Part shown: positions 7,292 through 14,839 of the stretch, in pieces
How the letters are laid out: every line of letters begins with the position of its first letter
Position numbering within the stretch: position 1 is the first letter of the stretch
Assembly (NCBI GenBank): GCA_903835235.1
Contig: CAILMF010000042.1
Location: forward strand, 1-40,404
Origin: an uncultured Rhodospirillales bacterium
Lineage (GTDB): Bacteria; Pseudomonadota; Alphaproteobacteria; Acetobacterales; Acetobacteraceae
Direction: 5' to 3'
Length of the DNA: 40,404 nt
The notes under the pieces: generated by a model
The model's database searches: none
The model's input: only the letters and a program-made list of their open reading frames with translations
Told to the model about the DNA's origin: nothing
Program-made: the position numbers and the translations under genes

Positions 7292-8520
7292 GCGAGTTCT
7301 CCTCCCTCTTTGCCGCCACCGTCGCGGGGGCTGGCGCCGGCGGCCAGGCGCTGGCGCATAACCTGCTCGCCTTCGGCCGGCTGCTGCGCCGCACCGGCCT
7401 CGGCGTCGGCCCCTCCGAAACCTTCGCCGCGCTGGAAGCCCTGGCCGCCGTGGATATCGGCGACCGCCGCCAGGTCCATGCTAGCCTGCGCGCCACCATG
7501 GTGCACAAGCGCGAGCACTTCGAAGTCTTCGACCAGGCCTTTTTGCTGTTTTGGCGTGACCCTGAGGCGGCCAGGCACGCCTCCGCCATGGACGCGCTTG
7601 AAGGCGGCATGAAGGAAAAGGCAAAACCGCCGGCCGCCAGCCGCCGCGTGGCCGAGGCGATGACCCCGCCGAAGACCCCGCCGCCGCCGCAGAAGCCCGA
7701 GGAAGAACCGCCGCCGGTCGACATGACCATGACGGTCAGCGAGCGCGAGCGCCTGCAAGCCATGGATTTCGAGGCGATGTCGGCCGCCGAGATCAACCAG
7801 GCCAGGGCCGAAATCCGCAAGCTGGTCCTGCCGCTGGACGCCCGCCCGACCCGCCGCTTCCGCCCCGACCCCACCGGCCCGCGCGTGGACCTGCGCGCCA
7901 CCATCCGTGCCAGCCTGCACCAGGGCGGCGAGATCCTGTCGCTGGAACGCAGCCGCCGCATCTCCCGCCCGCCGCCGCTGGTGGCGCTGTGCGACATTTC
8001 CGGCAGCATGTCCCGCTACGCCCAGGTGCTGCTGCATTTCCTGCACGCCGTCACCAACGACCGGGACCGCGTCCACTCCTTCCTGTTCGGCACCCGCCTG
8101 ACCAACGTCACCCGCCAGCTCCGCGCCCGCGATGCCGAGGTGGCCTTCGAGATGGTCAGCCACATCGTGCCCGACTGGTCCGGCGGCACCCGCATCGGCG
8201 AATCGCTGGACCTGTTCAACAAGCAATGGTCCCGCCGGGTGCTGGGCCAGGGCGCCGTGGTGCTGCTGATCACGGATGGCTTGGACCGCCAGGGCGCCGC
8301 CGGGCTGGCCGAAGCCACGGAACGCCTGCGCCACAGCTGCCGCCGGCTGATCTGGCTGAACCCGCTGTTGCGCTTCGACGGCTTCCAGCCCAGATCACAG
8401 GGCATCCGGGCCATGCTGCCCCATGTGGACGAGTTCCGCCCGGTGCATAATCTCGCAAGCCTGCGCGAATTGGTGGCGTCTCTCAGCGGCCCCAACGCGT
8501 CCCGGAGGATGGCGGCATGA
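7288..8520 (+). CDS. coxE: CoxE, VWA-domain protein
   Basis: A 410-residue protein. Residues 1-110 are helical; 125-160 are Pro/Lys-rich; about 230-400 form a von Willebrand A-like domain with the MIDAS motif DISGSMS (from Asp236), Thr in SGGTRIG and ITDGLDR (Asp330). It matches the CoxE family, partner of the MoxR ATPase CoxD in finishing the CO dehydrogenase active site. The GTG at 7288 is chosen over an open upstream frame because it gives the 4-nt GTGA overlap found throughout this operon. Its stop overlaps the next ATG (ATGA). It is expected in the cytoplasm or loosely at the membrane. Confidence 0.9.
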   Translation: MSEFSSLFAATVAGAGAGGQALAHNLLAFGRLLRRTGLGVGPSETFAALEALAAVDIGDRRQVHASLRATMVHKREHFEVFDQAFLLFWRDPEAARHASAMDALEGGMKEKAKPPAASRRVAEAMTPPKTPPPPQKPEEEPPPVDMTMTVSERERLQAMDFEAMSAAEINQARAEIRKLVLPLDARPTRRFRPDPTGPRVDLRATIRASLHQGGEILSLERSRRISRPPPLVALCDISGSMSRYAQVLLHFLHAVTNDRDRVHSFLFGTRLTNVTRQLRARDAEVAFEMVSHIVPDWSGGTRIGESLDLFNKQWSRRVLGQGAVVLLITDGLDRQGAAGLAEATERLRHSCRRLIWLNPLLRFDGFQPRSQGIRAMLPHVDEFRPVHNLASLRELVASLSGPNASRRMAA

Positions 8521-8840
8521 GCGAAACATCAGAGGACATCCTGGCCACGGCCAGCGCCTGGGCGGCCCAGGGTGAAACCGTGGCGCTGGCCACCGTGGTG
8601 CAGACCTGGGGCAGCAGCCCGCGCCCGCCCGGCAGCCGCCTGGCCATGACCGCCAGCGGCAAGCTGGCCGGCAGCGTTTCCGGCGGCTGCATCGAGGGCG
8701 CCGTGGCCGACGCCGCCCGCCAGACCATGGCCTCCGGCACCCCGCAGGTGCTGGACTTCGGCATCACCGATGAACGCGCCTGGGAAGTCGGCCTGGCCTG
8801 CGGCGGCAAGGTAAAAGTCTTCGTGGAGAAGCTGGCATGA
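8517..8840 (+). CDS. XdhC/CoxI family protein, N-terminal half as a separate gene
   Basis: The 107-residue product carries the XdhC N-terminal domain, with TWGSSPRPPGSRLAM and GSVSGGCIEGAV. XdhC-type proteins bind the molybdenum cofactor, promote its sulfuration and hand it to xanthine-dehydrogenase-family apoenzymes. In many bacteria this domain and the Rossmann-like XdhC C-terminal domain form one chain; here the second domain is encoded by the next gene with a 4-nt overlap and different frame. The split is clean (family-like ends, proper ATG), so it looks like a natural two-gene arrangement rather than a frameshift error. Confidence 0.85.
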   Translation: MSETSEDILATASAWAAQGETVALATVVQTWGSSPRPPGSRLAMTASGKLAGSVSGGCIEGAVADAARQTMASGTPQVLDFGITDERAWEVGLACGGKVKVFVEKLA

Positions 8841-9547
8841 AGGCCGACCTCCTTGCCCGGTTGCAGGCCGCCCAGGCCGACAAGCAGCCGGTCGCGCTGA
8901 TCACGCGCCTGAGCGACGGCCTGCAACTGCTCTGGCCGCAGGACGAGGCCCCTGCCCCGCTGGTGGAAGCCGCCCGCACCGCCCTGGCCGACGACGCCGC
9001 GCAGAACCTGGACTACGAAGGCGCCGCCTGGTTCGTCCACCCGCACAACCCACCGCTGCGGCTCATCATCGTCGGCGCCGTCCATATCGCGCAGGCACTG
9101 GTGCCGATGGCGCAGCCGCTCGGCTTCGCCGTCACCGTGGTGGACCCGCGCCGCGCCTGGGCCACGGCGGACCGTTTTCCGGGGATCACGCTGATCCACG
9201 AATGGACCGACGACGCCATGGCCCAGCTGGCGCCGGACAGCCGCACCGCCGTCGTCACCCTGACCCACGACCCCAAGCTGGACGACCCCGCCCTGGACGT
9301 GTCGCTGAAGTCGGCGGCCTTCTACATCGGCGCGCTGGGCAGCCGCCGCACCCATGCCAAGCGCGTGGCACGCCTGACCGAGATGGGCCACGGCGCCGAG
9401 GCCCTGGCGCGCATCAAGTCCCCGGTGGGGCTGGATATCGAGGCCGTGACCGCCGCCGAGATCGGCCTGTCCATCATCGCCGAGATCGTCGCGGTCCGCC
9501 GCGGCGCCGCGCTGGGCACCCGCGCCCGCCCACCGGTGGCGGCATGA
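8837..9547 (+). CDS. XdhC family protein, Rossmann-domain half
   Basis: A 236-residue protein matching the XdhC C-terminal Rossmann domain: a nucleotide-binding beta-alpha-beta near residue 75-105 (LIIVGAVHIAQALVPMA, then VTVVDPRRAW), VVTLTHDPKLD, and the C-terminal pattern YIGALGSRRTHAKR with SPVGLDIEAVTAAEIGLSI. It likely acts with the preceding half-protein in molybdenum cofactor insertion or sulfuration. The first Rossmann glycine signature reads GAVHIA rather than the commoner GxGHVA, a small departure. It overlaps its neighbours by 4 nt on both sides. Confidence 0.88.
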   Translation: MKADLLARLQAAQADKQPVALITRLSDGLQLLWPQDEAPAPLVEAARTALADDAAQNLDYEGAAWFVHPHNPPLRLIIVGAVHIAQALVPMAQPLGFAVTVVDPRRAWATADRFPGITLIHEWTDDAMAQLAPDSRTAVVTLTHDPKLDDPALDVSLKSAAFYIGALGSRRTHAKRVARLTEMGHGAEALARIKSPVGLDIEAVTAAEIGLSIIAEIVAVRRGAALGTRARPPVAA

Positions 9548-11205
9548 TCTTCGGGCCCACCCAGCTTGCCGAGGCGCGCGGCAGCATCCTGGCGCACACC
9601 GTCCGGCTTGGCCCCAACCACGGCAACAAGGTGCTGAAGAAGGGCACCGTGCTGGACGAGGCCGCCATCGCCACCCTCCAGGCGGCCGGCCTGCGGGAGG
9701 TGGTGGCCGCCACGCTGGAACCCGGCGACGTGCCGGAGGACGAGGCCGCCGACCGGCTCTCCCGCGTCCTCGCCGGCCCGCTGCTGGCCCGCAGCCGCGC
9801 CGCCACCGGCCGGGTCAACCTGGTGGCCGAAAGCGCCGGCCTGCTGGTGGTCCGCGCCCCCGTCATCAACCGGCTGAACGCGCTGGACGAGGGCCTGACC
9901 GTCGCCACCCTGCCCGCCTACGTGCCGGTGACCGCCAAGGAGATGGTCGCGACCATCAAGGTCATCCCCTTCGCCGTCCCCGGCCATGTCCTGGACGTGG
10001 CCGAGGCCCTGGTGAAGCAGGGGCCCGCCGCGCTGGAACTGCACCCCTTCCGGCCGCTGAAGGTGGGCCTGGTGCTGACGGAGCTGCCGGGCATCAAGGA
10101 AAGCGTCATGGATGGCGCGGTGGAAGCCACCACCGCCCGGGTTGAGGCGCTCTGCGGCACGCTGCTGCCGGTGGAACGCTGCCGGCACGAAACCGGCCCG
10201 GTCAGCGATGCGCTGACCCGCCTGAAGCGCCAGGGCGCCCAGATGTTGCTGATCGCCGGCGCCTCCGCGGTGGTGGACCGGCGCGATGTCGGCCCCGCCG
10301 GCATCGTCCGTGCCGGTGGGCTGATAGAACATTTCGGCATGCCGGTGGACCCCGGCAACCTGATCTGCCTCGGGCGCATCGACGATATCCCGGCCCTGGT
10401 GCTGCCCGGCTGCGCCCGCTCCCCCAAGCTGAACGGCTTTGACTGGGTGATCCAGCGCATCTTCGCGGGGCTGAAGGTCGGCTCCGCCGAGGTCATGGCC
10501 ATGGGCGTCGGTGGCCTGCTGAAGGAAATCGAGGTCCGCCCGCTGCCACGCGAAAAGGCGCCCAACGCCGCCACCTCAAGCACCTCGCCGCGCCGCGCCC
10601 GCAAGATCGCGGCGCTGGTCATGGCCGCCGGCCGCAGCCGCCGCATGGCGCCGCTGAACAAGCTGCTGGTCATGGACGATGCCGGCCTGGCCATGGTGAC
10701 CCGCGTGGTGGAGAACGTGCTGTCCAGCCGCGCCCGCCCCATCGTCGTCGTCACCGGCTATGAACGCGAGCGGGTCGAGCAGACCCTGTCCGGCCGTCCC
10801 ATCCAGTTCGCCCATGCCGAGGATTATGCCGAGGGCCTTTCCGCCAGCCTCAAGGCCGGCCTGGCCGCGCTGCCGCCGGATGTGGAGGGCGTGGTGGTCT
10901 GCCTCGGCGACATGCCGCTGGTTACCGGCGCCATGATCGACCGGCTGATGAGCAGTTTCGACCCCGAGGAAGGCCGCGCCATCGTCATGCCGACCTTCCG
11001 CGGCAAGCAGGGCAACCCGATGCTGTGGAGCCGCGAGTTCCTGCCGGAGATGATGACCATCACCGGCGATGTCGGCGCCCGCCACCTGGCCGGCAAGCAC
11101 GCCGACCGCGTGGCCGAGGTTGAGATGGCCGACGACGCCGTGCTGCGGGATTTCGACACCACGGATGCGTTGAAGAAGGCGCCGGGCTTCGGTGGGGTGC
11201 GCTGA
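9544..11205 (+). CDS. molybdopterin-binding / MobA-like nucleotidyltransferase fusion
   Basis: The 553-residue chain joins two domains. Residues 1 to about 340 resemble the molybdopterin-binding MoeA/MogA-type fold (GAQMLLIAGASAVVDRRDVG, then DIPALVLPGCARS). Residues about 357-553 form a MobA/MocA-like NTP transferase with the loop ALVMAAGRSRRMAPLNKLL, CLGDMPLVTG and FRGKQGNPMLW. MocA-type enzymes attach CMP to the molybdenum cofactor, giving the cytosine dinucleotide form used by CO and xanthine dehydrogenases. Such fusions are known beside xdh/cox genes. I place the start at the ATG of 9544, which gives the operon's 4-nt overlap; an open frame back to 9202 is only antisense-like extension. 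Last gene of the operon. Confidence 0.87.
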   Translation: MIFGPTQLAEARGSILAHTVRLGPNHGNKVLKKGTVLDEAAIATLQAAGLREVVAATLEPGDVPEDEAADRLSRVLAGPLLARSRAATGRVNLVAESAGLLVVRAPVINRLNALDEGLTVATLPAYVPVTAKEMVATIKVIPFAVPGHVLDVAEALVKQGPAALELHPFRPLKVGLVLTELPGIKESVMDGAVEATTARVEALCGTLLPVERCRHETGPVSDALTRLKRQGAQMLLIAGASAVVDRRDVGPAGIVRAGGLIEHFGMPVDPGNLICLGRIDDIPALVLPGCARSPKLNGFDWVIQRIFAGLKVGSAEVMAMGVGGLLKEIEVRPLPREKAPNAATSSTSPRRARKIAALVMAAGRSRRMAPLNKLLVMDDAGLAMVTRVVENVLSSRARPIVVVTGYERERVEQTLSGRPIQFAHAEDYAEGLSASLKAGLAALPPDVEGVVVCLGDMPLVTGAMIDRLMSSFDPEEGRAIVMPTFRGKQGNPMLWSREFLPEMMTITGDVGARHLAGKHADRVAEVEMADDAVLRDFDTTDALKKAPGFGGVR

Positions 11206-11264
11206 ACCCGGGCAGGCAATCCGCACAGATAGTGCTGTAGTTTCAGTATGTTGGGGAGAATTCT

Positions 11265-11296
11265 GCGTTCAGCTGATGCCCTCTGAACGCCTATTG
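11265..11296. terminator. hairpin between convergent genes, second copy of the GCGTTCAG repeat
   Basis: Arms GCGTTCAG (11265-11272) and CTGAACGC (11283-11290) flank a 10-nt loop between the ends of the cox-type operon (11205) and the methyltransferase gene (11310). On the minus strand the order ACAATA, GCGTTCAGAGGG matches the element at 2762-2797. It may terminate the minus-strand operon. Confidence 0.5.
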
Positions 11297-11309
11297 TCCC
11301 AGCCGCGGC

Positions 11310-11987
11310 CTATCGTCGGCGCAGCACCGCCAGCTTAGGCCCGCTGCCCTCGCCGAACGGGGTAAAGCAGGCGTAGGAATAGACCTCCTCGGACAATGCC
11401 CGGATGTCCGCCTCGGACCAGAGGTCGTTGGCAACGTATTCGCCGCGCTCGAACCAGGCGTTCAGGAAGTGCCCGGTCTTCGGCACCGGCGGCAGCTTGC
11501 CCTCGAAGAAGGGGGACTGCCAGTGCAGGTCCTCGATGATGTAGAGGCCGCCACTCGGCAGCTTGGACCACAGCGTCTTCAGCGCCAATTGTTGGTGGTA
11601 GGAGGCATGTGAGGCGTCATCGAGGATGACGTCGAAGCTTGGCGCGGCCCGGGCCAGGCGCAGCAGGTCCGCAACCACACCGGAATCGCCGCGCACGAAG
11701 CGGAAGCGCTCGTTCTCCTGGTGCGAGAAGTCGGAAATGTCGAAGCCGACGATCTGCGCCCGGCTGAAATACTGCTGCCACATCCGCACCGAAGGCGAGG
11801 TCGCCTGCCGGTCCGCCGGCCGGCCGACCTCCGGCCCGCCCACCGCCAGGCCCATCTCCACGAAGGTGATCGCGGCGTCGCGCAGCGGGTAGAAGATCAG
11901 GTCGTACAGGTAGGTGTACTTGTGGGGGTGCATGTGCACCGTGCCCTTGTCCGAACCGCAGTCGTCGGCAAGCCTGGTCAGGTTCAT
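11310..11987 (-). CDS. class I SAM-dependent methyltransferase
   Basis: The 225-residue product opens with MNLTRLADDCGSDKGTVH and HKYTYLYDLIF, followed by ITFVEMGLAVGG (SAM-binding motif I), a second acidic strand IVGFDISDF and VILDDASHASYHQQ. The DKGT/HKYT start and the DDxSH segment recall MycE-like sugar O-methyltransferases and related exopolysaccharide methyltransferases. The ATG at 11987 overlaps the stop of the upstream glycosyltransferase-like gene by 4 nt, which decides the start and indicates cotranscription. A role in methylating a sugar added by the two adjacent glycosyltransferases is plausible (inference). Confidence 0.82.
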   Translation of the reverse strand: MNLTRLADDCGSDKGTVHMHPHKYTYLYDLIFYPLRDAAITFVEMGLAVGGPEVGRPADRQATSPSVRMWQQYFSRAQIVGFDISDFSHQENERFRFVRGDSGVVADLLRLARAAPSFDVILDDASHASYHQQLALKTLWSKLPSGGLYIIEDLHWQSPFFEGKLPPVPKTGHFLNAWFERGEYVANDLWSEADIRALSEEVYSYACFTPFGEGSGPKLAVLRRR

Positions 11988-13231
11988 GGGGAAGCGTCCG
12001 GCAAGAGGTTGCTGCATTGCGGGTCGGTGGCCAGCGCCCGGGCAACGCCGACGCGCACACCGGCCACCCGCTCGTCGAAGCTTTGGTTCTCCTGGCGCAG
12101 GTGCTGGCGGATGTAGCGCGCGAAGGAGGAATTGATCAGCCGCTTGTCTTCGATGCAGACACCGGCGGCCAGCTCCGGATTCTCCCGCAGGATGCCCTGC
12201 AGGATGCTCTGGTCGTTATGCACCTTGCCGTCGAACGGCACGTTGGCCGCCATCATCACGCTCGGCGGCAGGAGGGTGGCGAAGCTCTCGTGCCACAGTT
12301 CCAGCGCCCGGCGGGCGCGCGGGTCCGCCAGGTTGACGAACAGCACGCCGATGTTGATGTCCCACGGCACCCCGGAATCCGTGCCCGAGACGGCGATGAA
12401 GGCGTGTTCGCGCCGCTCCTCCAGGAAGCCCCAGAGGTCGAAGCTGAGGTCCGCCACATAGGCGTCCGCGTCCAGGTAGAGCACCCAGCCATAGTGGCCG
12501 CAGGACAGGATCTGCCGCAGCCAGTCGATCCGGTTGAAGGTGGCGTGCCAGGGGTGGAAGCCGCGGTTGACGCCGACGAACATCTCATAATCGGCGCCGC
12601 ACAGCGCGGCGAAGCGGCGGTTGGCGGTCATGGTCGCCATGGCCAGGTCGAAATAGGCGTGGCTGTCGCAGGTCTGGATGATCCGGCAACTGCGCGGGTG
12701 GGCCGCCTGGTGGAAGCTGGCGGCGCGCCCGGCCTCGCCCTTGCGATGGAACAGCCAGGCCAGGTCGGCCAGCGCGTCCGGGGCCAGCCCGCCGGCCCCG
12801 CCGGACAGCGCCAGCAGCCCGTCCGCCGCTTCCGCGGAGCCGTGGCGCATGGCCAGCCAGCGCAGCACGTCGAAGGGCTCGGCCGCCTTCGGGTCCAGCG
12901 TGTTGATGTAGTGGTATTCCTCGACCGCCTGCGGGATGCGCCCGCGCGTGGCCGCATCGCGCGCCAGCATCAGCCGCCACCAGGACGGCACCTGCCCCGG
13001 GCTGGCATCGGTAATGAACGCGGCGGCGCGCTCGTGCTCGCAGCCGGCCAGCAACAGTTGCAGGTAGCGCGCCAGGAACATCGGCCGCTGATGGGCGTCC
13101 CGCACTTGCGGATGGTCCTGCAGGCCGAGCAGGCACAGCGCCGAGGCGGTCTGCTCGTCACCGCCACGGGCGGCCTCCTCCACCTGGGCCAGCAGGCCAT
13201 CCGCCGTGGGCACGGCTTCATTGAGGGTCAT
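11984..13231 (-). CDS. TPR-like / GT34-type glycosyltransferase, copy B
   Basis: A 415-residue protein. Residues 1-190 look like TPR-type helical repeats (ARGGDEQTASALCLLGLQ, GRIPQAVEEYHYINTLDPK). Residues about 200-400 resemble the galactosyl transferase GMA12/MNN10 (GT34) fold: YEMFVGVNRGFHPWHATFNRI, WVLYLDADAYVADL with the DxD motif at Asp254-Asp256, then WDINIGVLFVNLADP and NDQSILQGIL. DxD binds the metal-nucleotide-sugar. The start ATG (13231) was chosen because the frame upstream is low-complexity Gly/Arg that covers a DNA tandem repeat. It is a clear paralog of the gene ending at 13583: DxD falls at the same residue number. No signal peptide; cytoplasmic. Confidence 0.78.
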   Translation of the reverse strand: MTLNEAVPTADGLLAQVEEAARGGDEQTASALCLLGLQDHPQVRDAHQRPMFLARYLQLLLAGCEHERAAAFITDASPGQVPSWWRLMLARDAATRGRIPQAVEEYHYINTLDPKAAEPFDVLRWLAMRHGSAEAADGLLALSGGAGGLAPDALADLAWLFHRKGEAGRAASFHQAAHPRSCRIIQTCDSHAYFDLAMATMTANRRFAALCGADYEMFVGVNRGFHPWHATFNRIDWLRQILSCGHYGWVLYLDADAYVADLSFDLWGFLEERREHAFIAVSGTDSGVPWDINIGVLFVNLADPRARRALELWHESFATLLPPSVMMAANVPFDGKVHNDQSILQGILRENPELAAGVCIEDKRLINSSFARYIRQHLRQENQSFDERVAGVRVGVARALATDPQCSNLLPDASP

Positions 13232-13582
13232 CGGACATTCCACATCCCGGTGTCGGCCGAGCGCCGTGGCGCACGCCTTGCCATACCGGGGCGGGCCTTG
13301 CAATTTCCCCATGGCCCGCCCCATGGCCCGCCCCATGGCCCGCCCTCTGGCCCGCCCCTTGCCTCGCCCGCGGGTACGGCCGTGCCGGCGGCGGCCGCTT
13401 CTTCCATGCCCGGACCATCGGGGATGGCGGCCTGCTCTCCCGGCGTGCCGATCCGTGGCTGGCTGAGGCGGCGCGGCGCTGCTGCGGCCCGCCCCGGCTG
13501 CAACGCCACCGCCAGGGCCGCCCGCTTTGCCCAAACCGAGCCGCTGCTGCGCCCGCTGGCGTGACACCAGCGCCGCCACGCT
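13232..13582. other. 351-bp gap between glycosyltransferase paralogs with a 12-bp tandem repeat
   Basis: No convincing gene is present. The frames that stay open are Gly/Arg/Pro-rich, as expected of very GC-rich non-coding DNA. The gap contains a 12-bp tandem repeat (13310-13369) and the upstream region of the downstream glycosyltransferase gene, and it breaks the otherwise overlapping gene order of this minus-strand cluster. Confidence 0.55.
13310..13369. repeat. 12-bp tandem repeat CATGGCCCGCCC, five units
   Basis: Three perfect units (13310-13321, 13322-13333, 13334-13345) are followed by two decaying units (TCTGGCCCGCCC, CTTGCCTCGCCC). It is read as Gly-Arg-Ala-Met repeats in a spurious minus-strand extension of the downstream glycosyltransferase gene. 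A slippage-prone sequence about 80 bases upstream of that gene's start could tune its expression (inference). Confidence 0.8.
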
Positions 13583-14839
13583 TCATCGGCTGCCGGGTTG
13601 CACCACCGCTGGGGCCAACGCCGGAACGGCGGCCGACGCGGCCAGTGCTGCCGACACCCCGGCCCGGATCGCCGCCATCCGTTCCTCGAATGTCGCATGG
13701 GCATGGCGGATATGATGCCGGATGAAGCGGCTGTCCGGCGCGTTGATCAGCGCGTGGCTTGCCAGCCGCAACCCGGAGAGCAGCACCGGGTCCTGCTGCA
13801 GGACCTGATGCAGCAGGGTCTGGTCGCCGGGTACGTTGGTGAAGGGGGTGCTGTTTTCCGCCAGCACGCTGGGCGGCAGCACTTGGCTGCTGCGCTCATG
13901 CCAACGGGTGACCATGGTCTGGCAGCGCGGATCGGCCAGGTTCAGCAGCAATACGCCGCTGTTGATGTCCCACTCGCCGGCATCGGTGCCGGCGGCGGCG
14001 GCGACCATCGCCACATCCTCATTCGCCGCCAGCCAGCCCCACAAGTCGAAGTCGAGGTCGGCGATATAGGCGTCGGTGTCCAGGTAAAGCACCCAACCGT
14101 AGTAGCCGTCCTGCAGCATCTGCCGCAGCAGGCAGATCCGGTTCAGCGTGGCATGCCAGGGGTGGTAGCCCTGCTGCACCCCGACATGGAACTCGTATTT
14201 GGCGCCCTGCCGCCGGGCGTATTCCCGGTTGGCGCGGCTGGTTTCCAGCAGCATGTCGAAATAGCCGTCGCCGTCGCTGCTGCTTTGCAGAATCCGGCAA
14301 CGCGGCCCGTGCGCCGCCACGTCCAGCCGGGCGGCGCGAACATGGTCGCCGGCCATCGAGAAGACCCGCGCCAGGTCGGCGGCGTTCGGCTGTGACAGGA
14401 ACCGCTCGCCGCCGAGCATCTCCACCAGTGCCTCGGCCGCGATGGTGCTGAGATGCCGGGTGGCCAGCAGGGCCAGGCACTCGAACGGCTCGGCGATCTC
14501 GGGCTCCAGCGCGTTGAACTGCCGGTAGGCAGCAACCGCTTCCGGCACGTTGCCGGCGTGGAAAGCCTCGCGGGCGCGGAGCAGCGTCCACCAGGTCGGC
14601 GTCGGGCTGCCCAGCGCCTCCCGCGCCCAGGCCTGGGCGAGATGCGGCTTACCCTGGCGCAGCAGCAGCGCCAGGCCTTGCGCCAGGAACAACGGGCGAT
14701 GGTCGATGTCCAGTGCGGCCGGATGGCGAACCATGGCGTCGCGCACCATGGCCTCGGCCACCACCGGGTCACCCTCGGCCTGGATCGCGGCCCAGGTTTC
14801 GGCGACTGCCGGGCAGGCCGGCAGCAGCGGCTGGCTCAT
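13583..14839 (-). CDS. TPR-like / GT34-type glycosyltransferase, copy A
   Basis: A 418-residue paralog of the gene at 11984-13231. The N-terminal 190 residues are TPR-like helices (GNVPEAVAAYRQFNALEPE); the C-terminal part has YEFHVGVQQGYHPWHATLNRI, WVLYLDTDAYIADLDFDLW with DxD at Asp254-Asp256, WDINSGVLLLNLADP and GDQTLLHQVL. These match GT34-like (GMA12/MNN10) nucleotide-sugar transferases using a retaining mechanism (family knowledge). The ATG at 14839 overlaps the amidase stop codon by 4 nt, fixing the start. The sugar and acceptor are unknown. Confidence 0.78.
   Translation of the reverse strand: MSQPLLPACPAVAETWAAIQAEGDPVVAEAMVRDAMVRHPAALDIDHRPLFLAQGLALLLRQGKPHLAQAWAREALGSPTPTWWTLLRAREAFHAGNVPEAVAAYRQFNALEPEIAEPFECLALLATRHLSTIAAEALVEMLGGERFLSQPNAADLARVFSMAGDHVRAARLDVAAHGPRCRILQSSSDGDGYFDMLLETSRANREYARRQGAKYEFHVGVQQGYHPWHATLNRICLLRQMLQDGYYGWVLYLDTDAYIADLDFDLWGWLAANEDVAMVAAAAGTDAGEWDINSGVLLLNLADPRCQTMVTRWHERSSQVLPPSVLAENSTPFTNVPGDQTLLHQVLQQDPVLLSGLRLASHALINAPDSRFIRHHIRHAHATFEERMAAIRAGVSAALAASAAVPALAPAVVQPGSR

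Noticed and set aside
8517-9547. Frameshift error splitting one XdhC protein into two genes
   Set aside because: The junction is a clean ATGA overlap like all others in the operon, and separate XdhC halves are known in cox clusters.
13232-13579. N-terminal extension of the second glycosyltransferase with Gly-Arg-Ala-Met repeats
   Set aside because: It is low complexity, covers a DNA tandem repeat, has no counterpart in the paralog, and a family-consistent start exists at 13231.
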